From NCBI GenBank assembly GCA_964202895.1, contig CAXNJM010000002.1, positions 1 through 64,000 of the forward strand: a stretch of DNA of 64,000 nucleotides, written 5' to 3'. Positions 44,928-54,792 of the stretch are shown in pieces. Source of the stretch: JAJTDS01 sp964202895. GTDB lineage: Bacteria; Pseudomonadota; Alphaproteobacteria; Rickettsiales; UBA1997. Both the position numbers and the translations under genes were made by a program. The notes beneath the pieces were generated by a model. The model worked only from the letters and a program-made list of their open reading frames with translations. It made no database searches and had not been told where the DNA came from. Numbering within the stretch: the first letter of the stretch is position 1; each line of letters starts with the position of its first letter.

Positions 44928-46838
44928 ATGCAAGAAGAATTTGAAATATCAGACATCGATAGAGAAGAGGCTGATTATGTTATTGAATTAATTAAAAAAA
45001 TATCAAAGCAAGAAGAGTCTGCAATTTTATGCACCTCAGATTCATCTAATCCTAACTGTTTTTCAATTACTTATGCTAATAAAGCATTTCTTAACTTGTT
45101 CAATGTTGAGCATTTTTTAGTGGTTGGCAAAGATTTTGATTTTCTATTTAAAGATATCGACTTAAATTGTGAGTCTCTTCAATATCATGAATATGCAAAG
45201 TTAATTAAAGCGGTAAAAAACTTTAAATTTTGCTCTGCAATTATTGATATCAAAGGTTTGTTGCCAAGAAATTTTGATTACCAAGAATCTTTTAACATTA
45301 ATTTTAATCCTGGAAAAATAATTTCAGACAAAAAATTTGCAACTATCATATTTCAAAAAGTAGCTAAAGAGCAAAACGATTATTATGCTTCACAAATTGA
45401 AAATTCTGGTTTTGTTAGTAACCTTGAAAGAATGCTCAGAAATGAGCGTTTATTAAGATCGATAAGCTATTTAGTGGTTTCTGATATAGAAATTGAGGAA
45501 ATCGCACAAAAAATTGCTAAAATTTTATGTGAACATTTTAAGGTTGATAGATGCTTGATACACGATCTTGAAGACGATTCCAGCACTAATTTTGTGGTTG
45601 AGAATTGCAGTAAATCCATGAAGCCAATAATTTCCCAATCAATAAAAAAGAATCATCAAAAAGATGTAGTTTCTCAAGAATGTCAAGATTTAATTAAATA
45701 TCTTCATTTTCAAAATGAATTATATAAAAAATTATGGCTAAGAAATAATGAATATGGTGAAAAAAAGCAGAATATATCAATCTTTGTTGAGGATGTAATT
45801 TTTGATCATAATTTTGCTCCCATTCAAGATATTTGTCAAAAATTTGGCATCGTTTCTCAGATATCGGTTATTAGTAAAATAAACAATCAAGTGAATAATG
45901 GCATATATATTCATCAGAACGAAAGAAGAAAGTGGCTTGTTGATGAAATAGAAATGATTGAAATGATAGCCGATCAATTTGCCATTGCAGTCGATCGCTC
46001 TCGCTCAATTGATAAAATTATGATAACTAATCATCAATTAACTGAAAAAACCCATCAATTAAAAGATGCATTGAGAAAGGAAAAAGAATTAAGAAAAACT
46101 CAAAATGAATTTGTAGCAACTGTTTCTCATGAATTCAAAACCCCATTGCAAATAATTGATAGCACTAGAGAATTGATGATGCGAAAATTAAAAAATACGG
46201 CAATTTTCGATGAAAATATTGAAAAAGATTTTGAAAAAATAAAAAATGGAGTTTCAAGAATGACGGGGCTAATAGACAGCACTATTAATCTTGCAAAATT
46301 AGATAGCGATCCCAATCAAATTCAGCCAAATAAAAAATATTTTGACATACGATCTTTAATAATTGATATCGTAGATAGAAGTGGCAATATTGCAAATAAT
46401 CGTAATTTAAGGGTAAATATTGATATTAATGAGTTGCCAAATAGCTTTTTTGCCGATCAAGGGCTATTAGACCATGTTTTTACCAATATGATCTCTAATG
46501 CAATGAAATATTCTAATGAAAATTCAGAAATATCAATCATTGGCAAATCTAATCAAGCAGAAATTTTAATTACAATAATAGATAGCGGTATAGGAATACC
46601 AAGCTCTGACCTTGAAGATGTTGGAAAAAAGTTTTTTCGAGCTGGTAATAGTTTAGGGGTTTCTGGAACTGGTATTGGATTATATCTAAGCAGAAATTTT
46701 GTTAATTTGCACAATGGCTCGATAAAAATTACTAGCAAAGAGGGCGTTGGAACTACTGCAATTATAACTTTGCCAGTCGATAAAACTATTTCTCCAAAAA
46801 ATTTTAAAAATTTGTTAAATCTAAGTAATATTAATTAA
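44928..46838 (+). CDS. Orphan sensor histidine kinase
   Basis: The 636-residue protein has no clear transmembrane segment. Residues 1-150 look like a PAS-type sensor domain, about 170-360 like a GAF domain, then a coiled-coil leads to the HisKA H-box FVATVSHEFKTPLQIID. The HATPase has NMISNAMKYS (N box), DSGIGIPSSDLEDVGKKFFR (G1/F) and GTGIGLYLSR (G2). No response regulator gene is adjacent. The signal is unknown; a cytosolic PAS/GAF kinase usually senses a small ligand or redox state. Confidence 0.9.
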   Translation: MQEEFEISDIDREEADYVIELIKKISKQEESAILCTSDSSNPNCFSITYANKAFLNLFNVEHFLVVGKDFDFLFKDIDLNCESLQYHEYAKLIKAVKNFKFCSAIIDIKGLLPRNFDYQESFNINFNPGKIISDKKFATIIFQKVAKEQNDYYASQIENSGFVSNLERMLRNERLLRSISYLVVSDIEIEEIAQKIAKILCEHFKVDRCLIHDLEDDSSTNFVVENCSKSMKPIISQSIKKNHQKDVVSQECQDLIKYLHFQNELYKKLWLRNNEYGEKKQNISIFVEDVIFDHNFAPIQDICQKFGIVSQISVISKINNQVNNGIYIHQNERRKWLVDEIEMIEMIADQFAIAVDRSRSIDKIMITNHQLTEKTHQLKDALRKEKELRKTQNEFVATVSHEFKTPLQIIDSTRELMMRKLKNTAIFDENIEKDFEKIKNGVSRMTGLIDSTINLAKLDSDPNQIQPNKKYFDIRSLIIDIVDRSGNIANNRNLRVNIDINELPNSFFADQGLLDHVFTNMISNAMKYSNENSEISIIGKSNQAEILITIIDSGIGIPSSDLEDVGKKFFRAGNSLGVSGTGIGLYLSRNFVNLHNGSIKITSKEGVGTTAIITLPVDKTISPKNFKNLLNLSNIN

Positions 46839-46853
46839 AATAAATAATCTAAA

Positions 46854-48035
46854 ATGATCCTTAAAAATAAATTCAACATTATTAGTGGTAAAATGCCAAA
46901 AATAACCATCTCGAAATCTTTTTATATCTTAATCGCTCTTTATTCAATTTCTGCAAGAGCGGAAGATGGCTTAAAATATCCATTTTTGTCGGGAGATATT
47001 TTGATTGAGAATCGTAGCGATCATATTTATTCAAGAAAAACATCTAATAATCTTAAGGTAAATAACTCATTTTTTTATGTTGAAAATAATAGCAATCTTC
47101 ACATCAATCAATTTTGGCAAATCAAAACCAATTGGAGATTACAGCCCAATAATGTTATCACTACAAGAAATGTAGAATTTCCAGAGCGATATCGCACAAT
47201 ATTGCAAAATGATCGCTCAATAGGCATGTTGGATAGAATGGGTTTAATTGCCGAGGAGATTAAGATTAATTTTGAAAATGAAGATTTAACCGCGAATATT
47301 GGAAAATTTGACCCCACTTTTGGAACTGCTCACTTTAAATCAAAGAAATTAGGGGTTTTTACTAGAGATTTCACCGAAGATTATAATCTGCGAGAAAAAA
47401 TAGGGGGCAATTTAAATATCTTGTTAGAAAATAGCCAGATAAGCCTTAATAGCTTTTTTAACGACACAACTCCTCTTAGTGAGAGTGCCATAAATAATCG
47501 CGGACAAGCATCTCAAAATCAGGCTATATCAGGAAATAACGGTAATTTATCTTCTTATTCAGTTAATTTAAAAACTTCAAAAACTTTAGGTTTTGACAAT
47601 TGGTTCAGTAATTTAGGCTATAGAAGCCTAGGTGTAAAGAATGCTTTAAATAATTCTCGAGAATTTGGTATGGTTTTAAATTCTGAATATCTTTGGCAAT
47701 ATGGAAAAATGTCAATTGTTCCGTTTTTTGAATTGGTTAAAATTAACAATTTTACTGGTGAGAAAGATAGAAATGCCCTATATTCAACCACCGCAATGAT
47801 GTTGCGATATAATAATTGGAATATGAGCGGTAGTTTTATTAATCGCAACATAAAAAGTAAAATTAAGAATTATTCAATCAGAGATTATCAAGCTCAAATT
47901 TCGGTTGGTTATAAATTTAAAAATGGCTTTGCGATTGATTTAACTAGGGCAAATATAAAAGAGTCTTCTTTAAATTCAGCTTCGAGCAAGGCTTCTTTGA
48001 TTGGTGCAAATTTAAGTTATCTTTATAAATTTTAA
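46854..48035 (+). CDS. Probable outer-membrane porin-like protein
   Basis: A 393-residue exported protein with a signal peptide in the first 35 or so residues (FYILIALYSISARAED). The mature part alternates polar and hydrophobic residues as beta strands would, with many Asn and Ser, and ends in NLSYLYKF, an aromatic C-terminus typical of beta-barrels recognised by BamA. It could be a porin of about 16 strands. I cannot name the family. It follows the sensor kinase by 15 bases, so expression may be joint. The Met at 46893 is an alternative start. Confidence 0.75.
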   Translation: MILKNKFNIISGKMPKITISKSFYILIALYSISARAEDGLKYPFLSGDILIENRSDHIYSRKTSNNLKVNNSFFYVENNSNLHINQFWQIKTNWRLQPNNVITTRNVEFPERYRTILQNDRSIGMLDRMGLIAEEIKINFENEDLTANIGKFDPTFGTAHFKSKKLGVFTRDFTEDYNLREKIGGNLNILLENSQISLNSFFNDTTPLSESAINNRGQASQNQAISGNNGNLSSYSVNLKTSKTLGFDNWFSNLGYRSLGVKNALNNSREFGMVLNSEYLWQYGKMSIVPFFELVKINNFTGEKDRNALYSTTAMMLRYNNWNMSGSFINRNIKSKIKNYSIRDYQAQISVGYKFKNGFAIDLTRANIKESSLNSASSKASLIGANLSYLYKF

Positions 48036-48061
48036 TATCTATTTAAAGAAGCTTTAGATTG

Positions 48062-49321
48062 TTAATGATTTATCTCTATTGAAGAAGCAAGAGAGCCTAA
48101 TTTCGCTAGTAATTGATATGCTAAAAAAGCATTAGAACCTCCAATTGATGCAAGTTCAGAAGTTATATCGTGCGAATCAACAAATTCAGCTCCACTGCTA
48201 TTAAGGTTGGCATAATTATCTTTTCTTTGATTGAGGCGAAATAAATTTGCTACAACTTCGCCATTTACCATATAAATTAAGGGTTCAGCAGTTTTGTTGG
48301 TGATTAAATCTTGAGTAATAATTCCTTCTTGGATAATTACTTGATGATTCAAATGCGAGCCTTTGATGGCATTCATTTTGTTTCTTTCTTTTTTATTTAT
48401 TGTTAAAATATCGTCTCCGCTAAAAACGGGCATTACCGCCATTCCATAGGTTCCATTATCTGCCTTGATATAGCAGTAAGGTTTATCTTTGATATTATAT
48501 TGTTGATATTTTGCAAAAATTTTGGCAATTAAATTTTCCGTTTTATTAGCGAGATCGTCAAGCCCAATTAGGTTTTTAAAATCAATATTTTCAGCACTGT
48601 CAATAATTGTAGAAATAAACCAACTATCAATCTCAAGAATTTTTGATAATTCTTCCGCCAATTGATTATATATTTGAAAATGATGAGATTTTTTCCGCCT
48701 ATACCACCCTAATTTATGGTTTGGAACTACGATTGTATCGCTATTTTTTATTAATTCTGGGACTCCATCCGTAAGATCATTGTTGAGAATTATAAGATCT
48801 GCGACAAAGCCTTCTAAGGTTTGAATTTGTTTATTTTTTAGGGCAAGATATTCAATTTTTATTTCTTTGCCTTCTGATATCATTATTGTTTTATAATTTT
48901 CATGATCTGGTGAATCAAGAGTGGTGGCAATTTTTGCTTTATTGCTATTGAAGCTGAAAATATTTTGTAGGGTTAGTAGATTTTCTAAATAATTCAAATT
49001 TCTGCTATGATTTTCACCGATAATTATGATTCTTAAATCTTCAGCTTTCTTGTTAGCAATTTTTGATTCTGTTTTGATGATCTCCTCTAGAAATTTCTTG
49101 ACTTCTAATTGAGTTTTTTTCAATGATTCCCCTTTTATATTGTTAAATCCAGCGGGAAAGCAGTTGCTATCAACTACTGCTATTTTATTGCCAGAATGGC
49201 GAATATCAAAGGAATTATATAATGTTTTGCCAGAAAATTGTTGATATTTTTTGATAAAAAATAGATTAATTTCATCTTTTTTTTGATTGATTTTTTCTTC
49301 TAGAATTTTGATTATTGCCAT
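48062..49321 (-). CDS. gshA: Glutamate--cysteine ligase, proteobacterial type
   Basis: First step of glutathione synthesis. The protein matches the type found in alpha- and gammaproteobacteria outside enterics: SFDIRHSGNKIAVVDSNCFPAGFNNI, IIIGENHSRNLNYLENL, YCYIKADNGTYGMAVMP, and a C-terminal SHLNHQVIIQEGI. I take the start at 49321, where MAIIKILEEKI begins; the longer frame overlaps the upstream gene. It follows the complex I subunit gene by 4 bases. Glutathione would support the glutathione peroxidase-like and redox genes elsewhere in the window. Confidence 0.9.
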   Translation of the reverse strand: MAIIKILEEKINQKKDEINLFFIKKYQQFSGKTLYNSFDIRHSGNKIAVVDSNCFPAGFNNIKGESLKKTQLEVKKFLEEIIKTESKIANKKAEDLRIIIIGENHSRNLNYLENLLTLQNIFSFNSNKAKIATTLDSPDHENYKTIMISEGKEIKIEYLALKNKQIQTLEGFVADLIILNNDLTDGVPELIKNSDTIVVPNHKLGWYRRKKSHHFQIYNQLAEELSKILEIDSWFISTIIDSAENIDFKNLIGLDDLANKTENLIAKIFAKYQQYNIKDKPYCYIKADNGTYGMAVMPVFSGDDILTINKKERNKMNAIKGSHLNHQVIIQEGIITQDLITNKTAEPLIYMVNGEVVANLFRLNQRKDNYANLNSSGAEFVDSHDITSELASIGGSNAFLAYQLLAKLGSLASSIEINH

Positions 49322-49325
49322 TAAT

Positions 49326-49613
49326 TTAACCAGTGAAATTATTCGAGTAAGATTTTGGTTGAATTTTGACTTCCTTAGATTCAATTATTTTAAAATTTAG
49401 TGATTTTTTAGTTGCATAATCAACTGCCTGTTCTTTGCTTGAGAAGATTAATTTTAATTGATGACTAGTATTTGAGCTTGAAACCCATCCCATTAAAGGG
49501 TTTATGGTTCTGTGTTTAATTGATTCCGTTAGCGATAATAGCCATTTTTGGCAATTTCTTCTTCCAGATTGCATTGGGCTTTTTACGGGTTGATAAATTA
49601 TAAATTGAGCCAT
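49326..49613 (-). CDS. NDUFS4-type complex I accessory subunit
   Basis: A 95-residue homologue of the mitochondrial NADH dehydrogenase 18-kDa subunit, found in alphaproteobacteria. Family marks are the N-terminal VKSPMQSGRRNCQKW, PLMGWVSSSNT, and LIFSSKEQAVDYA, then a basic PKSYSNNFT tail. It likely stabilises the peripheral arm of complex I. Its place between glmU and gshA, away from the nuo operon, is usual. Confidence 0.9.
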   Translation of the reverse strand: MAQFIIYQPVKSPMQSGRRNCQKWLLSLTESIKHRTINPLMGWVSSSNTSHQLKLIFSSKEQAVDYATKKSLNFKIIESKEVKIQPKSYSNNFTG

Positions 49614-49618
49614 ATTAA

Positions 49619-51091
49619 TTATTTTTTTGAATTGTTGGGTTTGGTATATTTTTGTTTAAATTTAGTTGCTCCATTTTCGACTTCTTCTTGTCTTGATCTC
49701 GCTATTGCTATGCTATTCGCCTTCACATTTTTATTGATAACACTTCCAGCCCCGATAATTGCATTATTGCCGATGTTTACAGGAGCAACTAGACAAGTAT
49801 TTGAACCGATAAATGCATTATTTTCAATGGTGGTAGAAAATTTTTCGAAGCCATTATAGTTGCAAGTAATCGTTCCTGCTCCAATATTTACATTTTCGCC
49901 GATGTGACTATCGCCAATATAACTCAAATGATTGATTTTGCTTAATGCTTGAATTTTGCTGTTTTTGATTTCAACAAAATTGCCAATCCTTGCCGATTCT
50001 GCGATTTCAGTTTGAGGTCTAATTCTAGCGAAGGGACCAATCACAGCATTAGATTTTATCTTGCAACCTTCAAGATCGCTAAAAGATTTTATTTCAACCT
50101 CTTCTTCAATTTCAACATTATTACCAATTACTACATTTTGATGAATTATGCTACCTGCTCCTATCTTGGTATCGCAAGATAAATATATTGTGCTGGGGTC
50201 GAGCATTGTAACTCCTGACTCCATCAATTTTTTTCTTAGTTGATCCTGTTTTATTTTCTCAATTTCGGCTAGTTCATTTTTTGAATTAACCCCAAGCAAT
50301 TCTAGAGGCGAGGTAATGATAAACGAACAATGAATATCAGATTTATTCGCTATAGCGACAATATCGGTCAGATAAAATTCTTGTGAAGCATTCTGATTAT
50401 TGATTTTGTTTAGCAATTCAAGAGGTTTATTATTTTTTATTCCGATAATTCCGCCGTTGCATAGTTTAATTGATTTTTCTTCATCATTAGCATCTTTAAA
50501 TTCAACTATTTTAAGTAATTTATTGTTGGTGATAACCAGTCTGCCGTAGGGGCTTTGTTGATAATCTTTTTGTTGATTTTCAAAACCTAGCACCACCAGA
50601 TTATTTTCATCTATTGCTTCAAGTTGATTATTGATTTCCCCCATTGTTGATGCTGTTAATAAAGGGGTGTCTCCATAGAGAATAAGAATTTTTTTTGCGA
50701 TATTGATTTTTGTTTGCTGTAAAAATTGTAAAGCCATTTTTACTGCATCGCCAGTGCCTTTTCTTTCAAGTTGCAGGGCAAAATTTAATTTAATATCGGG
50801 GTTATTTTTAATAATCTCATTTTGATATTTTTGCATTTCTGCAGATATTACAATGGCTATATTTTGAGGATTTATTTTTTTTGCTTCGTCAATAACAATT
50901 TGTAGCATTGACCTTCCTGCTACTTGATGCATAACCTTAGGAAGGTTTGATTTCATTCTTGTGCCTTTGCCAGCAGCAAGAATTATAATCGATATATCGT
51001 TTTTAGCCTCTACGATATTACTTTGATTGTTAATGTTTTTGATTATCGAAGTTTGAAGGCTCATATTATTTAGTAAATTATGGAATTTCAA
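49619..51091 (-). CDS. glmU: Bifunctional GlcNAc-1-P uridyltransferase / glucosamine-1-P acetyltransferase
   Basis: Makes UDP-GlcNAc for peptidoglycan and LPS. N-terminal pyrophosphorylase: IILAAGKGTRMKSNLPKVMH and LYGDTPLL. C-terminal left-handed beta-helix with hexapeptide repeats such as IGAGTITCNYNGFEK, ending in AIARSRQEEVENG. The 490-residue length is slightly above normal because of an N-terminal extension; a Met at residue 10 (MSLQTS) is another possible start. No truncation. Confidence 0.95.
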   Translation of the reverse strand: MKFHNLLNNMSLQTSIIKNINNQSNIVEAKNDISIIILAAGKGTRMKSNLPKVMHQVAGRSMLQIVIDEAKKINPQNIAIVISAEMQKYQNEIIKNNPDIKLNFALQLERKGTGDAVKMALQFLQQTKINIAKKILILYGDTPLLTASTMGEINNQLEAIDENNLVVLGFENQQKDYQQSPYGRLVITNNKLLKIVEFKDANDEEKSIKLCNGGIIGIKNNKPLELLNKINNQNASQEFYLTDIVAIANKSDIHCSFIITSPLELLGVNSKNELAEIEKIKQDQLRKKLMESGVTMLDPSTIYLSCDTKIGAGSIIHQNVVIGNNVEIEEEVEIKSFSDLEGCKIKSNAVIGPFARIRPQTEIAESARIGNFVEIKNSKIQALSKINHLSYIGDSHIGENVNIGAGTITCNYNGFEKFSTTIENNAFIGSNTCLVAPVNIGNNAIIGAGSVINKNVKANSIAIARSRQEEVENGATKFKQKYTKPNNSKK

Positions 51092-51240
51092 TTAAACAAG
51101 CAAAAATATGCCTAAATAAGATTGCATTAGTCAGAATTTAAAAAAATTAAAATTTTAGATAATAAGTTTTGATAAATAAGTGTCTATTTAATCTTATTTA
51201 AACATAGAAAATTAGATATTATATGATTTAACTAAATATT

Positions 51241-52260
51241 CTAATTGATATTTTTATTTACCAATTTGTTTTTTGAAATCCAAGGCATCATTGAGCGAAG
51301 TTTTTCGCCAACCTCTTCAATTTGATGTTTTTTGCCTTTTGCCCTTAATTCATCAAAATTCTTTTTGCCAGATTTATTTTCAGCCATAAATTCTTTAACG
51401 AATTGTCCAGATTGAATTTCTTCAAGGATTTTTTTCATTTCAGCCTTGGTTCTTGAATCAACAACTCTGCTTCCGCGAGTTAGATCGCCATATTCTGCGG
51501 TATTAGAAATAGAGTATCTCATATTGGCGATTCCACCTTCATAAAGGAGATCAACTATTAATTTCATTTCATGCAGACATTCAAAATATGCCATTTCGGG
51601 GGCGTATCCCGCTTCTACAAGGGTTTCAAACCCTGCAGTAATTAGAGCGGTAACTCCACCGCATAAAACAGCTTGTTCGCCAAATAGGTCGGTTTCGCAT
51701 TCTTCTTTAAAGGTGGTTTCGATAATCCCAGATTTAGCTCCGCCAATCGCAGAAGCATAAGATAATGCTATTGATAAGGCATCGCCGGTTTTATTTTGAG
51801 AGATTGCTACTAAACAAGGAACTCCACCACCCTTAGTATACTCACCTCTTACAGTGTGCCCAGGGCCTTTTGGAGCAATCATAAACACATCAAGATCTGC
51901 TCTAGCTTTAATAAGCTCAAAATGAATATTTAGACCATGAGCAAATGCTAGAGAGGCACCTTGTTTTAGGTTATTTTGTAAATCTTTTTCATAAATTTCA
52001 GCCTGCGATTCATCGGGAGTTAAAACCATCAAAACATCTGCCCATTTAGCAACTTCAGAGTTAGAACTAACTTCAAAGCCAGCATTTTGAGCTTTAGCGA
52101 TTGATGAAGAGCCCTCTTTAAGAGCGATTTTTATTTGAGAAACTCCGCTGTCTCTTAGATTTTGCGCATGTGCATGTGCTTGACTACCGTAACCAACAAT
52201 TCCAACTTTTTTGTTTTTAATTATATTGAGGTCAGTGTCTTTTTCGTAAAAAACTTTCAT
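51241..52260 (-). CDS. ilvC: Ketol-acid reductoisomerase
   Basis: Acetohydroxy-acid isomeroreductase of branched-chain amino-acid synthesis. The 339-residue class I enzyme has GYGSQAHAHAQNLRDSG (NADPH), APKGPGHTVR, and the metal-binding ETTFKEECETDLFGEQ. No other ilv gene lies here, so the rest of the pathway must be elsewhere. Its presence argues against a fully amino-acid-dependent intracellular lifestyle. Confidence 0.96.
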   Translation of the reverse strand: MKVFYEKDTDLNIIKNKKVGIVGYGSQAHAHAQNLRDSGVSQIKIALKEGSSSIAKAQNAGFEVSSNSEVAKWADVLMVLTPDESQAEIYEKDLQNNLKQGASLAFAHGLNIHFELIKARADLDVFMIAPKGPGHTVRGEYTKGGGVPCLVAISQNKTGDALSIALSYASAIGGAKSGIIETTFKEECETDLFGEQAVLCGGVTALITAGFETLVEAGYAPEMAYFECLHEMKLIVDLLYEGGIANMRYSISNTAEYGDLTRGSRVVDSRTKAEMKKILEEIQSGQFVKEFMAENKSGKKNFDELRAKGKKHQIEEVGEKLRSMMPWISKNKLVNKNIN

Positions 52261-52403
52261 AGCTGTTTTATGATATTTATTGAATTAATTTGATAAATAA
52301 AATTGATAAATTTTATGAGAAATTAACAATAAAAGATAATTTTAATCAAGCAAGTATTTTCTAGTGAAAATATATTTAATCAGCCTGTTACCAACTTATT
52401 GAT

Positions 52404-52412
52404 GGGGGGGGG
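52404..52412 (+). repeat. Poly-G tract (G9)
   Basis: Nine consecutive G in an AT-rich intergenic stretch, 14 bases downstream of the ribE stop on the minus strand and between ribE and ilvC. Homopolymers of this length are prone to slippage and to sequencing error. Confidence 0.9.
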
Positions 52413-52426
52413 TGAAAATTTTTTAA

Positions 52427-53056
52427 TTATTGATTTTTTAATAAATTAGCAAGATAACGAGCTATTAAATCTACTTCCAGATTGCATAAATCGCCAATTT
52501 TACAATATTTAAAATTAGTATTTTCAAAAGTGTGAGGCACAATGTTAATCATGAAGCTATTTTGCGATGCCTCGTTTATGGTTAGGGAGACTCCATTGAT
52601 GGTTGCTGAGCCTTTAGGAGCAATAAATTGTTTGTTTGATGCTGTTAGTGAAAAATAAAATTGCCAAGAATCCTTAACTGCCAAAATATTGCATATTTCC
52701 ACAGTTTCATCAATATGCCCTGAAACAAGATGCCCGCCTAACTCATCGCCAATTTTTAGTGAAAATTCGATATTGATAATTTCTCCAATTTTCCATTTGT
52801 GAATATTGGTTTTATTGATAGTTTCTTGTGATGCCTGAAAATCAAGTTCAAATTTTTGATCTTCAATTTGATTCTTTTTGATTAGAGTTAAGCAAATACC
52901 GTTGCAAGCGATAGAACATCCAATTTCAAGGCTTCTTGCTTGTTTTTCATTGTGGTTTAGAGGTAGATTTAATAAGATTGTTATTAAGGTATCTTGATTT
53001 GGAGTGCTAATAATTTGCTTGAGGACTCCAAGATTGGTAATTATTCCTGTAAACAT
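52427..53056 (-). CDS. ribE: Riboflavin synthase alpha chain
   Basis: Dismutates two lumazine molecules to riboflavin. The 209-residue protein has the two tandem barrel repeats: MFTGIITNLG at the start, SIACNGICLT in repeat one, LVSGHIDE between, and TINGVSLTINEASQ with IPHTFENTNF-like VPHTFENTNFKY in repeat two. It starts one base before the rpoH stop codon (minus strand), so the two are likely in one transcript. Confidence 0.95.
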   Translation of the reverse strand: MFTGIITNLGVLKQIISTPNQDTLITILLNLPLNHNEKQARSLEIGCSIACNGICLTLIKKNQIEDQKFELDFQASQETINKTNIHKWKIGEIINIEFSLKIGDELGGHLVSGHIDETVEICNILAVKDSWQFYFSLTASNKQFIAPKGSATINGVSLTINEASQNSFMINIVPHTFENTNFKYCKIGDLCNLEVDLIARYLANLLKNQ

Positions 53057-53057
53057 T

Positions 53058-53999
53058 TTATGAAAAAAGCCTTTGTCGATTCATTCTGAGGGCTTCTTTT
53101 TTAATTTTGTTGATTGCGGATTCTTCAATTTGGCGGATTCTTTCTCGGGATACTTGATAAAGTTTGCTTAATTCTTCAAGAGTTAGTGGAGATTCAATTA
53201 AATGACGGTTTTTAATGATTTCTTTTTCTCTTTCATTTAAAACTTCTAGAGATTTGTTGAAAATAGACTCTTGGCGATGCTTTATTTGATTGTAGGATGC
53301 TATTTCTTCTTGATTTGGTTCTTGAGAGGCAATTATGTCTCCAGCTTCAAGATCTTCATCTTCGTTGATTTTTTGATTCAAAGAGTTATCTGAATTATTG
53401 AGTCTAATATCCATTTCAATAACTTCTTTTTCTGAAACATTGAGATTTTGAGAAATTATTTTTAAATTATTTGGCGATATTGCTTTATTTGAGGTTTCGC
53501 CAAGTTTCTTTTTTATTTTATTTAAATTAAAAAATAATTTTTTTTGAGCTGCTGTGGTGCCGATTTTTACTAGAGACCAAGATTTTAGAACAAACTCTTG
53601 AATCGAAGCTCTTACCCACCACATTGCATAAGTAGAAAAGCGAAAGCCTTTGCTGGGTTCAAATTTTTTTAGTGCCTGCATTAGCCCCATATTTCCTTCC
53701 GAAACTAAATCAACCATTGGCAATCCGTAGTTGCGAAATTTGCTAGCGATTTTTACAACCAACCTTAGGTGGCTTTGAATCAATGCCTTAGCAGACTCCT
53801 TATCATTAAAATTTTTGAAACGATTAGAGTGCTCTATTTCTTCTTCTGGAGTTAAAATTGGAAATTTGTGGATTTTATTGAGATACTGCAAAAAGCTACG
53901 ATTCTCTGATCTTATGTTGCCATAATAATCTTTGGTGGATAATGATTTTTCTGTAAGTTTATTATTTTTATCTTCGTTTTTAGATATTTCTATAGACAT
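53058..53999 (-). CDS. rpoH: RNA polymerase sigma-32 factor
   Basis: Heat-shock sigma factor. Region 2 reads LVVKIASKFRNYGLPMVDLVSEGNMGLMQALKKFEPSKGFRFSTYAMWWVRASI, and region 4 LNEREKEIIKNRHLIESPLTLEELSKLYQVSRERIRQIE. The 313-residue length and the LVKIGTTAAQKKLFFNL segment (RpoH box) separate it from RpoD. Ends one base from ribE. Its own upstream region has short tandem repeats of aaaaattctggg and a terminator of the preceding gene. Confidence 0.94.
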   Translation of the reverse strand: MSIEISKNEDKNNKLTEKSLSTKDYYGNIRSENRSFLQYLNKIHKFPILTPEEEIEHSNRFKNFNDKESAKALIQSHLRLVVKIASKFRNYGLPMVDLVSEGNMGLMQALKKFEPSKGFRFSTYAMWWVRASIQEFVLKSWSLVKIGTTAAQKKLFFNLNKIKKKLGETSNKAISPNNLKIISQNLNVSEKEVIEMDIRLNNSDNSLNQKINEDEDLEAGDIIASQEPNQEEIASYNQIKHRQESIFNKSLEVLNEREKEIIKNRHLIESPLTLEELSKLYQVSRERIRQIEESAINKIKKEALRMNRQRLFS

Positions 54000-54126
54000 A
54001 TTTAGTATTAAAATTTCTGTATTAAATAAGTTTTAAGAATTTGTGAAATTTAATATCTGCAATATATTAATTATGATATATTTTTCAAGGAAAAATTCTG
54101 GGAAAAATTCTGGGAAAAATTCTGAA

Positions 54127-54161
54127 AAATAACAACTCCTAAATGTTAAGAGTTGTTATTT
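54127..54161 (-). terminator. Rho-independent terminator after the minus-strand gene at 54180
   Basis: A perfect 12-bp stem, aaataacaactc (54127-54138) with gagttgttattt (54150-54161), and an 11-base loop. Read on the minus strand the right arm is followed by a T-rich tract. It ends the transcript of the 54180-54602 gene before rpoH. Three short tandem copies of aaaaattctggg-type words lie next to it at about 54090-54125. Confidence 0.8.
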
Positions 54162-54179
54162 AGCAAGATTTTACAAAAA

Positions 54180-54602
54180 TTAATAAGTTTTTTGAGGGCT
54201 CTTTTTGGGATATTTTTTCTCAAAATTTTTGCGATTTGGCTTGCGGAAACTTATTCTTCTTTCAAAGCTTGTAAATATAACTGCAACCAGTAATAGCAAG
54301 GCATTGATTAAGAAAAATCTAACCGCGAGGTCTTTTTCTCCGTTATTTATTAGATCTTTTATAAAATAGAGTAATGCAATATTGTAAATTAGTGCACAAA
54401 TCTGACCAAGTCGTACATTGAAATTATAGCTAGATAGTTGTTTATCTTGCCATTTTAAACGAGAATCTTGCTCTTTTTTTACCAATGAAGCAAAGTTAAC
54501 ATTTTGGTCAATATTGTTGTCGAATCTTTCTGTTACTTGTTTTGCAGATATTGATTTATTGCCATTATAAAATTTGGGACGATTTCTATTATTTTCTTGC
54601 AT
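54180..54602 (-). CDS. Conserved-looking hypothetical membrane protein
   Basis: A 140-residue protein with a soluble N-terminal half (residues 1-60, Asn/Gln-rich), two hydrophobic segments (about 66-85 and 91-110), and a strongly basic tail (RKPNRKNFEKKYPKKSPQK). No family recognised. It overlaps the small upstream frame at 54589-54783, is followed by a clear terminator, and follows rlmB and a parvulin gene in the same direction. Confidence 0.6.
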   Translation of the reverse strand: MQENNRNRPKFYNGNKSISAKQVTERFDNNIDQNVNFASLVKKEQDSRLKWQDKQLSSYNFNVRLGQICALIYNIALLYFIKDLINNGEKDLAVRFFLINALLLLVAVIFTSFERRISFRKPNRKNFEKKYPKKSPQKTY

Positions 54603-54783
54603 TTTCGATTGTTTGTTGTTTTAAGTTTTTTTCAGTTTTTACAATATCAAAATATAGTTCCAGCCAATCTTTTTCAAGTGCTTCGCTTTCTTCAGTAAAA
54701 GGATATTGTTTTTTAGTTTTAATGGTAGCAAAAGAGGTGATTGAGACCACTCCGCTAAGTATTTTTTTTATAGTGTTGTTCAT
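54589..54783 (-). CDS. Small hypothetical protein (64 residues)
   Basis: A short frame between rlmB and the 54180 gene. It has an N-terminal weakly hydrophobic segment (ILSGVVSITSFATI) and a Glu/Lys-rich helical remainder (EALEKDWLELYFDIVKTEKN). The 14-base overlap with the next gene on the same strand and the 9-base spacing from rlmB suggest it is translated, but I cannot name it. Confidence 0.5.
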   Translation of the reverse strand: MNNTIKKILSGVVSITSFATIKTKKQYPFTEESEALEKDWLELYFDIVKTEKNLKQQTIENARK

Positions 54784-54792
54784 ATTTTAATT

